Source of the DNA: Micromonospora profundi
GTDB taxonomy: Bacteria > Actinomycetota > Actinomycetes > Mycobacteriales > Micromonosporaceae
Reading direction: 5' to 3'
Assembly (NCBI RefSeq): GCF_011927785.1
Contig: NZ_JAATJK010000001.1
Coordinates: 6,574,501-6,638,500 of the forward strand
Length of the DNA: 64,000 nt
In this document: positions 17,473 through 26,005 of the stretch, piece after piece
Position numbering within the stretch: the stretch's first letter is position 1
Layout of the letters: every line of letters begins with the position of its first letter
Notes under the pieces: model-generated
What the model was told of the DNA's origin: nothing
The model's database searches: none
Seen by the model: the letters and a program-made list of their open reading frames with translations, nothing else
Made by a program: the position numbers and the translations under genes

Positions 17473-18969
17473 ATGTCGATGCTGCGAACCAAACCAATCA
17501 AGGACGTCATAGCCCAGGGCGAAGCCGACGGCAGCGAGGGCCAGCTGGGGCTCAAGCGGCGGCTCGGCGCTGTCGACCTCACCGGCGTCGGCATCGGCAT
17601 CGTGATCGGCACCGGCATCTTCACGCTCACCGGCATCGAGGCGCGCGACAGCGCCGGACCGGGCGTGGTGATCTCCTTCGGCATCGCCGGGGTGGTCGCC
17701 CTGCTCGCCGCCCTCTGCTACGCCGAGTTGGCCTCCAGCGTGCCGACAGCCGGCAGCGCCTACACCTACGCGTACGCGACGATGGGCGAGATCGTCGCCT
17801 GGATCATCGGCTGGGACCTGCTGCTGGAGTTCGCGCTCGGCGCGGCGGTGGTGGCCCGAGGCTGGTCCGGCTATCTCGCCGAACTGCTCGACCTGCCGAC
17901 CCGGTGGTTCGGCGAGGAGGGCAGCACTGTCAACATCGGCGCGATCGCCGTCGTGCTGATCCTCGGCGTCGTGGCGATCGTCGGTATCCGCGAGTCCGCC
18001 CGGATCACCAACCTGCTGGTGCTGGTCAAGGTGTCCATCTGCGTCTTCGTGGTGGTCGCCGGGCTGTTCTTCGTGAAGGCCACCAACCTCACCCCGTTCA
18101 TCCCGCCGGCCGAGCCCGCAGGCAGCGGCGACGACGGCATAAAGCAGCCGGTCACCCAGGCGCTGTTCGGGCTGGAACCGTCGGTCTTCGGTTTCGTCGG
18201 GGTGCTCAGCGCCGCAGCCGTCGTCTTCTTCGCGTACACCGGCTTCGAGGCCGTGGCCAACCTCGGCGAGGAAACCCGTAAGCCCAAGCGGGACCTCACA
18301 CTGGGTCTGCTCGGCACGCTGCTGATCTCCACGGTGCTCTACATCGGCGTTTCGCTTGTGGTTGTCGGCATGGTGCCCTACACCGAGATCGACCGGGGCG
18401 CGCCCATCGCGTCGGCCTTCGAGTCGGTCGGCGCCGGCTGGGCGGCGGTGCTGGTCTCCATCGCCGCCGTCGCCGGTCTGACGAGCGTCATCCTTGTCGA
18501 CCTGGTGGCGATGGGCCGGATCGGGTTCGCCATCGCCCGCGACGGGTTGATCCCGCCCTCGATCGCGACTGTGCACCCGCGCTGGGGCACGCCGTACCGG
18601 ATCTCAGCGATCATGACGGTGGTCGTCGCGCTGCTGGCCGGCTTCCTGCCGCTGTCCGCCCTGGCCGACCTGGTCAGCATCGGCGCGCTCTGTGCGTTCG
18701 TGCTTGTCTCGATCGCCGTGCCGATCCTGCGCCGCAAGCGGCCTGACCTGGAGCGTCCGTTCCGGGTGCCGTTCTCGCCGGTGCTGCCGATCGTGTCGGC
18801 GCTTGCCTGCTTCTACCTGATGCTCAACCTGTCGGTGGAGACCTGGCTGCGGTTCCTGGCCTGGATGCTGCTCGGCGCGGTGATCTACTTCGGCTACGGC
18901 TACCGCCGCAACCGGCTTGCCCAGCACGAGCCCGCCGTCGCCCCGGCGCCCCGCGAGCCGTCCGCCTGA
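17473..18969 (+). CDS. Amino acid permease, APC superfamily (cationic amino acid transporter-like)
   Basis: A 498-residue integral membrane protein with about 12-13 hydrophobic segments. The first membrane segment carries the APC signature GIGIVIGTGIFTLTG; later ones include FFAYTGFEAVANLGEETRKPKRD, also characteristic of the CAT branch. The loop near 212-230 and the C-terminal tail are Pro/Ala rich. It imports amino acids by proton symport or exchange; specificity cannot be read. I chose the ATG at 17473 since GGGAGGGG precedes it and upstream in-frame residues are low-complexity. It is monocistronic and followed by a 14-bp hairpin. Confidence 0.9.
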   Translation: MSMLRTKPIKDVIAQGEADGSEGQLGLKRRLGAVDLTGVGIGIVIGTGIFTLTGIEARDSAGPGVVISFGIAGVVALLAALCYAELASSVPTAGSAYTYAYATMGEIVAWIIGWDLLLEFALGAAVVARGWSGYLAELLDLPTRWFGEEGSTVNIGAIAVVLILGVVAIVGIRESARITNLLVLVKVSICVFVVVAGLFFVKATNLTPFIPPAEPAGSGDDGIKQPVTQALFGLEPSVFGFVGVLSAAAVVFFAYTGFEAVANLGEETRKPKRDLTLGLLGTLLISTVLYIGVSLVVVGMVPYTEIDRGAPIASAFESVGAGWAAVLVSIAAVAGLTSVILVDLVAMGRIGFAIARDGLIPPSIATVHPRWGTPYRISAIMTVVVALLAGFLPLSALADLVSIGALCAFVLVSIAVPILRRKRPDLERPFRVPFSPVLPIVSALACFYLMLNLSVETWLRFLAWMLLGAVIYFGYGYRRNRLAQHEPAVAPAPREPSA

Positions 18970-18981
18970 CCCGACACGTGC

Positions 18982-19013
18982 GGAAGGGCCCCCGCTCCGG
19001 CGGGGGCCCTTCC
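18982..19013. terminator. Bidirectional hairpin terminator
   Basis: GGAAGGGCCCCCGC (18982-18995) pairs perfectly with GCGGGGGCCCTTCC (19000-19013) around a TCCG loop, between the convergent stops at 18969 and 19025. It is among the strongest hairpins in the window. Confidence 0.9.
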
Positions 19014-19024
19014 ATGCGATCCGC

Positions 19025-20050
19025 TCAGGGTCGAGGCTGCGGTGAGGCGGTCGGCCCCTTGACGACAGGCTTGCCGTCGACCCAGGTCACCTCGTCGAGC
19101 CAGACCTGCCGACCGGGGTCGGTGCTGCCCTCCTGGCCGGGCGGCCACGCGTGGTAGAGCAGCCACGTGCGGCCGTCCTTGACCACCATCGAGGCGTGAC
19201 CGGGGCCGGAGGCGGCGTCGGTGCTCTTCAGGATCGGGTTTTCCGCCGCCTTCACGCACGGGCCTGTCGGGCTCTCGCAGACCGCGTAGCCCTCGGCGTA
19301 CTCCGCCCGGTCGTAGGCGTTGGCAGCGAAGAACAGCAGCAGCCGGCCGTCCTGACGGTGGAAGAACGGCCCCTCGATCAGGGTCCCCTCCCACGGCTCG
19401 GTCTGCTTGAGCAGCTTCGTCGGCTCACCGACGAGGGTCAGGCCGTCGTCGGAGAGTCGCTGCGACCAGAGCCAGGTGTCCACCCCGATCGCGTTGCCGT
19501 CGTTCTTCCACAGCAGCCAGAGGCTGCCGTCGGTGTCCCGGAACGGGCTCGCGTCGATCGCCCCGCCCAGGTCCGCCTGGCAGATCAGCGGACCTGTCGA
19601 GTCGTCCCGGTACGGGCCCTGCGGCGCACTTGCCACCGCGCGACCCACGCACTGCCGCCCGGACTCCCGGCCGGCCACCGTGTAGTAGAGCAGGAACTCC
19701 TCCGGTGCCAACTGGATCGCCTCGGGCGCCCAGGTCTTGCCGGCGTCCGCCCAGTCCGGCAGCGCAGGCAGGGCGTCCCCCGCCTCGGCCCAGTCGACAA
19801 GGTTCGCCGACGTCAGCACCGGCACGTTGCGGCCGCCGGAGTTGGTGTGGAACAGATACCAGGTGTCACCCACCTGGATGGCCTGCGGGTCCGGGGCGTC
19901 GGTGCGTACGACCGGGTTGGTGAACATGCTTGAGTCGCTCCCGCTGCTCGTGGGGGTGGATTCGCTGTCTCCGGTGCAGCCCGAAACGAGCAGCGCGGCG
20001 GCCAGAACGACCGCCGCCGCGCCACGTCGCAGGGTTGTCGCCCGCGTCAT
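19025..20050 (-). CDS. Glycoside hydrolase family 43 lipoprotein (arabinosidase/xylosidase type)
   Basis: A 341-residue exported lipoprotein; the signal peptide ends in lipobox LLVSGC (Cys about residue 25). The GH43 five-bladed propeller begins NPVVRTDAPDPQAIQVGDTW (catalytic base Asp), continues with GGAIDASPFRDTDGSLWLLW (middle Asp) and has the acid EGPFFHRQDGR. It would hydrolyse arabinan or arabinoxylan side chains at the cell surface. The ATG overlaps the stop of the upstream permease by 4 bp, making it the last gene of the arabinan operon. Exact specificity is not readable from sequence. Confidence 0.88.
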   Translation of the reverse strand: MTRATTLRRGAAAVVLAAALLVSGCTGDSESTPTSSGSDSSMFTNPVVRTDAPDPQAIQVGDTWYLFHTNSGGRNVPVLTSANLVDWAEAGDALPALPDWADAGKTWAPEAIQLAPEEFLLYYTVAGRESGRQCVGRAVASAPQGPYRDDSTGPLICQADLGGAIDASPFRDTDGSLWLLWKNDGNAIGVDTWLWSQRLSDDGLTLVGEPTKLLKQTEPWEGTLIEGPFFHRQDGRLLLFFAANAYDRAEYAEGYAVCESPTGPCVKAAENPILKSTDAASGPGHASMVVKDGRTWLLYHAWPPGQEGSTDPGRQVWLDEVTWVDGKPVVKGPTASPQPRP

Positions 20051-20901
20051 CCCTTCAGACCGCTGCGGGAGACGCCCTGGATGATGTGCCGCTGAGCGAG
20101 CACGAAGAGGATCAGCACCGGCACGCTTGCCAGCACCGCACCCGCCATGATCACCGGGTAGTCGGTGACGTACGAGCCCTGGAGCAGGCCCAGGCCCGGC
20201 GGCAGGGTGAGCTTCTCCGGGCTGAACAGCACGAAGATCGGCCAGAGGAAGTCGTTCCAGTTGGTCAGGAACGACAGCACCGCCAGGGTGGCCAGGGCCG
20301 GCTTGGACAGCGGCAGCACCACCCGGAAGAAGATCTGCCACTGGTTGGCGCCGTCAAGCGTCGCGGCCTCCTCCAACTCGTTCGGCAGAGACAGGAAGAA
20401 CTGCCGCAGGAAGAACACCCCGAACGCGCTGGCCGCGCCGGGCACCACCACGACGGCGAGGGTGTCGATCCAGCTGAGCTGGTCGACGATCAGGAAGTTC
20501 GGGATGATCAGCGAGGTCGGCGGGATGAACAGCGTCCCGACGATCAGCGCGAAGGTCACCCCGCGCCCGCGGAACCGCAGACGGGCCAGGGCGTACGCCG
20601 CCATCGAGGCGGTCACCAGCACCAGCAGCGAGTGCAGGGTGGCGGCCACCATGCTGTTGAGGAACCAGCGCAGCACCGGGTTGGCCGAGTTGTTGAGGAT
20701 CTGCTCGTAGCCGTAGCCCGCGACAGGGTTGGGCAGCCAACTCGGCGGGATCTGCTGGGCGGCCGTGTAGGTCTTCAGCGAGGTGATGACCATCCAGGCC
20801 AGCGGGACCAGGAAGATCAGGGCCAGCGCCACAAGGGTGGCGTAGAGCACGACCCGGCCCGTGAGAGCGGAATGGCGGGTGGTCGGAGTGGGCGTCGTCA
20901 T
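20047..20901 (-). CDS. ABC sugar transporter permease, MalG/AraQ type
   Basis: A 284-residue inner-membrane permease with six membrane segments. The EAA-loop region reads ELEEAATLDGANQWQIFFRVVLPLSKPAL, the contact site for the ATPase. It ends QRHIIQGVSRSGLKG, as expected for the MalG branch of CUT1 importers. It sits 10 bp after the partner permease and overlaps the GH43 start. No ATPase gene is in the cluster, so it probably uses a shared MsiK-type ATPase encoded elsewhere, as is usual in actinobacteria. Confidence 0.92.
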   Translation of the reverse strand: MTTPTPTTRHSALTGRVVLYATLVALALIFLVPLAWMVITSLKTYTAAQQIPPSWLPNPVAGYGYEQILNNSANPVLRWFLNSMVAATLHSLLVLVTASMAAYALARLRFRGRGVTFALIVGTLFIPPTSLIIPNFLIVDQLSWIDTLAVVVVPGAASAFGVFFLRQFFLSLPNELEEAATLDGANQWQIFFRVVLPLSKPALATLAVLSFLTNWNDFLWPIFVLFSPEKLTLPPGLGLLQGSYVTDYPVIMAGAVLASVPVLILFVLAQRHIIQGVSRSGLKG

Positions 20902-20911
20902 GGCGTACCCC

Positions 20912-21877
20912 TCAGTCTTCCTTGTAGCGGAAGAGACGGAAGTTGGCGATGCTCACGACCACCAGCATCAGGGCGAACACGAGGCTCATGGCGGCGGCGC
21001 GGCCGGCGTTGTTGTTCCGCAGGCCCTCCTCGACGATGAACCACACCACGGTGCGGGTTTCCGTCCCGGGCGTGCCCTGGGTGATCAGGAACGACTGGCC
21101 GAACATGTTCGCCGAGGCGAGAACTGTCGTGGTGATCACGAAGAGCAGCACCGGCCGCAGGCCGGGCAGTGTGACGTTGCGGAACCGCTGCCACGCGCTG
21201 GCGCCGTCCATCCGGGCCGCCTCGTACAGCTCAGGCGAGATGTCCTGAAGGCCGGCCAGGTAGATCACCGCGTTGAAGCCCGAGGTCCACCAGACTGTCA
21301 CCCCGACCAGGGAGATCCACGCCCACGGCATGTTCGTCACCCACGGGGTGTCCGACGGCAGCCCGACCACGCCGAGGAGCCGGTTGACCAGGCCCAGGTT
21401 GGCGTCGAGCAGGAAGCGCCAGAGCAGGCCGATCACCGCAACACCCAGCACGTACGGCGCGAAGTACACAGCCCGGAAGAAGGTCCGACCCGGGAAGGAG
21501 CGGTTCAACAGCAACGCCAACCCGAGCGGTACGACAACGAGCAGCGGCACCGACAGCAGCGTGAAGATCGCGGTCGCCCGGACACTCTGCCACCAGTCGC
21601 CGAAGACGGCGGAGTCGCTGGAGAAGAGCTGCTTGTAGTTGTCCAACCCGACGAACGGGCGGTTGGGCAGCTGGAAGTCCCACTGGTGCACGCTGAGCCA
21701 CACGCCCAGGATGATCGGCAGCAGGCCGAACACCCCGAACAGGATCAGGTAGGGGGCGAGGAACAGATACGGCGTCGCCCGTCCGGTCCGGCCCGCCGTG
21801 GCGCCCCGGCGGGGAGCCTTGGCCGCCGAGGGCGGCGCGTCATCGCGCGCCGCCCCGACCTCGATCACGTCCGCCAC
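20912..21877 (-). CDS. ABC sugar transporter permease, MalF/AraP type
   Basis: A 321-residue permease with six membrane segments after a cytoplasmic Ala/Arg-rich N-terminus (about 1-35). The EAA motif region reads ELYEAARMDGASAWQRFRNVTLPGLRPV. It starts with GTG 6 bp after the binding-protein stop, so expression is coupled. With the MalG-type partner it forms the channel of a carbohydrate importer, inferred to take up arabinose-containing oligosaccharides from its GH51/GH43 neighbours. Confidence 0.92.
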   Translation of the reverse strand: MADVIEVGAARDDAPPSAAKAPRRGATAGRTGRATPYLFLAPYLILFGVFGLLPIILGVWLSVHQWDFQLPNRPFVGLDNYKQLFSSDSAVFGDWWQSVRATAIFTLLSVPLLVVVPLGLALLLNRSFPGRTFFRAVYFAPYVLGVAVIGLLWRFLLDANLGLVNRLLGVVGLPSDTPWVTNMPWAWISLVGVTVWWTSGFNAVIYLAGLQDISPELYEAARMDGASAWQRFRNVTLPGLRPVLLFVITTTVLASANMFGQSFLITQGTPGTETRTVVWFIVEEGLRNNNAGRAAAMSLVFALMLVVVSIANFRLFRYKED

Positions 21878-21883
21878 GGGTTA

Positions 21884-23218
21884 TCAGCTCCCGTACTTCT
21901 TGCGGTTGTCCTCGAGCTGCTTGTTGGCCTTGGCAACACCGTCGTCAAGCGCCTGCTTCGGCGTCTTCTTGCCCAGCGCGGCCTCGTTGAACGAGTTGTA
22001 GAAGGTCGTGATGACCTCGCCCAGCCCCGGTGCCGCCGGCGGGAAGGCCGCGTAGTCCAGCTCGGGGGCGAGCGCCGAGATCTCCGGAAGCGCCTTGAAC
22101 TCGGCACCCTCGCGGACATCCTTACGGGCCGGGATCTGACCGCCCTTGGCCCAGTCCAGCGAGTGCTGGCTCAGCCAGTTGATGAAGACCTTCGCAGCCG
22201 AGACCTTGTTGGCGTTGTTGGCCCGCTGCTTCACGATCGTGAAGTTGTGTGAGTTTGCCCAGGCCGCCGGCTTGCTGCCGATCTGGGGGAGCGGGGCGAC
22301 GCCCCACTGCACCTCGGGGCTCTTCTTCAGATCGTTGATCTGCCAGATGCCGTTCCAGGTGAAGGCGTTCTTGCCGCTCTTGAACGCCAGGTACTCGGCG
22401 TCCTGACCGACGTTCGCAGGTGAGTGGCCCTGCTTGATCATGTCGACGAACCAGGTGCACGCCTCGACCGCCGGGTCCGAGTTGAACGTGGCCTTCGCCA
22501 CGTCGGCGTCGAAGAGGGTGCCGCCCCACTGGTTGAGCAGGGAGTAGAAGGTCATGCCGCCGGTGAACTGGAACGGGCTGACCCAGAAGCCCTGCACGCC
22601 GGACTTCTTCAGCTCGACAAGAGCCGCCGTGAAGTCGTCCTTGGTGGTTGGCGGCTTGTTCGGGTCGAGGCCGGCCTTCTCCATGACGGACTTGTTGTAG
22701 TAGAAGCCCAGCGGGTGCATGTCCAGCGGGATGCCGTACCGCTTGTTGTTGTAGAGCCCGCCCTTCCAGACGGTCGGGGCGAAGTCGCCCTCGGAGAGCT
22801 CCAGGTTCTTGGCCACGTCGTCCAGCTCGCTGATCACGCCACGGGCGGCGAAGGTGGCGAGCTGATCCATGTGCATGACCGCGATGTCCGGGCCATTGCC
22901 GCTGGAGGCCGCACCGGGGAGCTTGTTGTAGTAGTCCTCCCACTGGTACGTGGCCACCGAGACGGCGATGTTCTGGTGCTCGGTGTTGAACTGGTTCACC
23001 AGAGTCTTGAAGATCTCGCCGTCGCCGCCGGTGAAGCCGTTCCACAGCTTCAGGTCGACCTTGGGTCCGGTGTACTCCTTGCCGCCGTTGCCCGCGGCCG
23101 GCCCGGAGGCGCCGTCATCGTCGCCGCCGCCGCAACCGGCGAGCGTCAACGAAGCCGCGGCACCGAGTCCGAGACCAAGGCCGAGCAGGCGGCGCCGGCT
23201 CATGTCGTTCTGGATCAT
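21884..23218 (-). CDS. ABC sugar-binding lipoprotein (Tat-type signal)
   Basis: A 444-residue extracellular solute-binding protein, family 1. The signal has a twin-arginine stretch (MSRRRLLGLGLGLGA) followed by lipobox LAGC at about residues 26-29. The mature domain opens VDLKLWNGFTGGDGEIF and includes WEDYYNKLPGAASSGNGPDI, typical of CUT1 receptors. The start at 23218 is supported by AAGGAG about 10 bases upstream. It is first of the transporter genes, 59 bp after GH51. The ligand is inferred from context. Confidence 0.93.
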   Translation of the reverse strand: MIQNDMSRRRLLGLGLGLGAAASLTLAGCGGGDDDGASGPAAGNGGKEYTGPKVDLKLWNGFTGGDGEIFKTLVNQFNTEHQNIAVSVATYQWEDYYNKLPGAASSGNGPDIAVMHMDQLATFAARGVISELDDVAKNLELSEGDFAPTVWKGGLYNNKRYGIPLDMHPLGFYYNKSVMEKAGLDPNKPPTTKDDFTAALVELKKSGVQGFWVSPFQFTGGMTFYSLLNQWGGTLFDADVAKATFNSDPAVEACTWFVDMIKQGHSPANVGQDAEYLAFKSGKNAFTWNGIWQINDLKKSPEVQWGVAPLPQIGSKPAAWANSHNFTIVKQRANNANKVSAAKVFINWLSQHSLDWAKGGQIPARKDVREGAEFKALPEISALAPELDYAAFPPAAPGLGEVITTFYNSFNEAALGKKTPKQALDDGVAKANKQLEDNRKKYGS

Positions 23219-23277
23219 GCTGGTATCTCTCCTTGGGGGGACGGAATGAATTGTGCCTGGTCAAGCCCGGTACGACA

Positions 23278-24792
23278 TCAGACGGCGGCCGGGCCGAAGC
23301 GCAGCACGCTCCAGGACACGGCGGGGAGGCGTACGGTGCACCGGCCGCCGTCGGTGGTGGGTGTGGGGAGTTCCCGGGGCGTCACCCGGTCGGGCTCGGC
23401 CTCGGTGTTCGTCGCCGACGGGTCAGACCCGGCAGCGATGCTCTGGAAGGAATAACCGGACAGTCCTGGCAGACCGCGCAGGTCGATGTCCAATGCGAGG
23501 TCCGTCTGGTCACGGTTGACCGCGAAGACGGTCAGCTCGCCGGTCTCCTCGTCGTGTACGGCGACGGTGTCGAGCACCGGCACGTCCCCGAACTTCTTCG
23601 TGTCGTAGCGCGGCGACACCGGCTCGGTACGCAGGACGGTGCCCCGGGCGTACCGGGCGGTGAGCGCGAACGGGTGGAAGATGCTCTGCCGCCAGGCGGG
23701 ACCGCCGTTGCGGGTGCGGATCGGCGCGATGACGTTGGCGAGCTGGGCCTGAGCGGCCACCCCGACCCGGTCGGCGTGACGCAGCAGGGTGATCAGCAGG
23801 TCACCGACGACCACCGCGTCGACAGCCGTGAAGTCGTCCTCGATCAGCGCCGGCGCCTCGACCCAGCCGCGCCGGTCCAGGTCGGCCTGGAGGCGGGACT
23901 CGTACCAGACGTTCCACTCGTCGAACGAGATCTTCAGCTTGCGCTTGTGCCGCTGCTTGGCAGCGACGTGGTCGGCGGTGGCCACCACCTCGGTGATGAA
24001 GTTGTCCATGTCGACGGCTGAGGCCAGGATGCTGGCCTGGTCGCCGTCGGACGGGTCGTAGTAGGTGTGCGCCGAGATGTAGTCGACGTGCTCGTAGGTG
24101 TGCTCCAGCACTGTCGCCTCCCACGCGGCGAACGTGGGCATCCGCCGGTTGGAGCTGCCGCAGGCGACCAGGCTGATCGACGGGTCGATCATCTTCATCG
24201 CGCGGGCCGCCTCGGCGGCCAGTCGCCCGTACTCGTCGGCGGTCTTGTGGCCGACCTGCCACGGGCCGTCCATCTCGTTGCCGAGGCACCACAGCCGCAC
24301 CCCGTACGGGTCCTCCGCGCCGTGCTTGCGACGCAGGTCGGAAAGCGCGGTGCCGCCCGGGTGGTTGGAGTATTCCAGCAGGTCAAGGGCCTCCTGGACG
24401 CCGCGAGTGCCCAGGTTGACAGCCATCATCGGCTCGACGCCGGCCTCGGCGGCCCAGGTCATGAACTCGTCCAGCCCGAACGCGTTGGTCTCGATCGTCT
24501 TCCAGGCCAGGTCGAGGCGGCGCGGCCGGTCACCGACCGGGCCCACCCCGTCCTCCCAGCGGTAGCCGGAGACGAAGTTGCCGCCGGGGTAGCGGACCAC
24601 CGATACGCCCAGCTCGCGGGTCAGCTCAAGCACGTCTCGGCGCAGGCCGCGGGAGTCGGCGTTGGGGTGGCCGGGCTCGTAGATGCCGCCGTAGACGCAC
24701 CGCCCCATGTGCTCGACGAACGAGCCGAAGAGTCGTCGGTCGGCCGGGCCGATCGCGAAGGCCGGATCGATCGTCAGCTGTGCCGTCCGCAA
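23278..24792 (-). CDS. Alpha-L-arabinofuranosidase, GH51
   Basis: A 504-residue cytoplasmic enzyme with no signal peptide. It releases L-arabinofuranose from imported arabino-oligosaccharides. GH51 hallmarks are LFGSFVEHMGRCVYGGIYEP near the N-terminus, CLGNEMDGPWQ with the acid/base Glu, and ISFDEWNVWY with the nucleophile Glu, then a C-terminal beta domain. I chose TTG at 24792 because GAGGAAAGG lies 9-10 bases upstream and the protein then begins at the conserved RTAQLTIDPAF; an in-frame GTG at 24837 would add 15 residues. First gene of the leftward operon, controlled by the double operator at 24862-24886. Confidence 0.93.
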   Translation of the reverse strand: MRTAQLTIDPAFAIGPADRRLFGSFVEHMGRCVYGGIYEPGHPNADSRGLRRDVLELTRELGVSVVRYPGGNFVSGYRWEDGVGPVGDRPRRLDLAWKTIETNAFGLDEFMTWAAEAGVEPMMAVNLGTRGVQEALDLLEYSNHPGGTALSDLRRKHGAEDPYGVRLWCLGNEMDGPWQVGHKTADEYGRLAAEAARAMKMIDPSISLVACGSSNRRMPTFAAWEATVLEHTYEHVDYISAHTYYDPSDGDQASILASAVDMDNFITEVVATADHVAAKQRHKRKLKISFDEWNVWYESRLQADLDRRGWVEAPALIEDDFTAVDAVVVGDLLITLLRHADRVGVAAQAQLANVIAPIRTRNGGPAWRQSIFHPFALTARYARGTVLRTEPVSPRYDTKKFGDVPVLDTVAVHDEETGELTVFAVNRDQTDLALDIDLRGLPGLSGYSFQSIAAGSDPSATNTEAEPDRVTPRELPTPTTDGGRCTVRLPAVSWSVLRFGPAAV

Positions 24793-24861
24793 GGGATGCC
24801 ACCTTTCCTCGGTGCTGGACCGGGTGACCGCAGTCACGGGCCACCCCGGTGTCCCTCGTTT

Positions 24862-24886
24862 CTACAACGTTGTAGGCAACGTTGTA
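24862..24886. promoter_or_regulatory. Double palindromic LacI-type operator
   Basis: A perfect 14-bp palindrome, CTACAACGTTGTAG (24862-24875), is followed by a second, shorter one centred on CAACGTTG (24877-24884). Seen as a direct repeat, CAACGTTGTA occurs at 24865 and 24877, one near-helical turn (12 bp) apart. A CG-centred even palindrome is typical for LacI/GalR proteins. It lies between the divergent GH51 and LacI genes, so both are probably regulated from it, including autoregulation. Confidence 0.85.
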
Positions 24887-24936
24887 AAGAGCTGATGACG
24901 AGGTATGGTGCGCTTGGTTACAGGGGAGGTTTCGCA

Positions 24937-25974
24937 GTGCGACACAGGCTCAAGGACGTGGCCGAGCGGGCCGGCGTGTCGGTGAAGACCGTTTCGAACG
25001 TGGTCAACGGTTATGTCCACGTCCGGCCCGACACACGGGCAAGGGTCGAGCAGGCCATCGCCGAACTCAACTACCGGCCGAACCTCTCCGCGCGCCACCT
25101 GCGCAAGGGCCGCACGGGTGTGATCGCCCTGGCCGTGCCGGAACTGGACATCCCGTACTTCGCCGAACTGGCCCGCCACGTCGTCACCGCCGCCGCCGAC
25201 TACGGCTGGACGGTGCTCATCGACCAGACCGGCGGCCGGCGCGAGCAGGAACGGGTTGTCGCGTCCGGCATCACCGACCACCTCATCGACGGGCTCATCT
25301 TCAGCCCGCTGGCACTCACCGCGGAGGACCTGACCGGTCTGGACGGCGCCCCGATGGTGCTGCTCGGCGAGCGGGTCGACCACGGCCCCGCCGACCGCGT
25401 CGTCATCGACAACGTGGCGGCCGCCCGCGAGATCACCAGCCACCTGATCCAGCTCGGCCACCGCCGGATCGCGGCCATCGGCTCGCAGCGCACCGACGAG
25501 GGCGCCAGCGCCCGGCTGCGCCTCGCCGGCTACGCCGACGCACACCGCGCCGCCGGCCTCGACTTCGACGAGACCCTCGTGGCACCCGCAGCGGCCTGGC
25601 ACCGCGCCGACGGTGCCGCCGCCATGCGGGGCCTGCTCACCTCAGGGGTACGCCCCGACGCCGTCTTCTGCTTCAACGACACGCTCGCACTTGGTGCCCT
25701 GCGTGCCCTGCACGAGGCCGGCCTACGGGTGCCCGACGACGTGGCGGTCGTCGGTTTCGACGACATCGAGGACGGCCGGTTCTCGATCCCGACGCTCACC
25801 ACCGTCGCGCCGGACAAGGAGCGGATCGCCCGTCTCGCCGTCGAACTGCTCGCCAACCGTCTCGACGGCGACCGGGCTGCTCCCGCCCGGGAACTCTCCG
25901 CCCCCTACCGCGTGGAACTACGAGAATCCACCCAGAAGGTCAGTGCCCTCGCTGCCGGCGTACCGCCGCAATGA
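24937..25974 (+). CDS. LacI-family transcriptional regulator of the arabinan operon
   Basis: A 345-residue repressor. The N-terminal HTH reads RLKDVAERAGVSVKTVSNVVNG, with the hinge helix RPNLSARHLRKGRTG. The periplasmic-binding-like effector domain covers about 60-335 (ALAVPELDIPYFAELA, VVGFDDIEDGRFSIPTLTTV). The start is GTG at 24937 with AGGGGAGGT 6-7 bases ahead. It is divergent from the GH51 operon across the double palindrome, so it is the likely repressor responding to arabinose or an arabino-oligosaccharide; the inducer is inferred. Confidence 0.92.
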   Translation: MRHRLKDVAERAGVSVKTVSNVVNGYVHVRPDTRARVEQAIAELNYRPNLSARHLRKGRTGVIALAVPELDIPYFAELARHVVTAAADYGWTVLIDQTGGRREQERVVASGITDHLIDGLIFSPLALTAEDLTGLDGAPMVLLGERVDHGPADRVVIDNVAAAREITSHLIQLGHRRIAAIGSQRTDEGASARLRLAGYADAHRAAGLDFDETLVAPAAAWHRADGAAAMRGLLTSGVRPDAVFCFNDTLALGALRALHEAGLRVPDDVAVVGFDDIEDGRFSIPTLTTVAPDKERIARLAVELLANRLDGDRAAPARELSAPYRVELRESTQKVSALAAGVPPQ

Positions 25975-26005
25975 CGTCCTGACCAAGCCGGCTGGGGCGG
26001 GCGGA

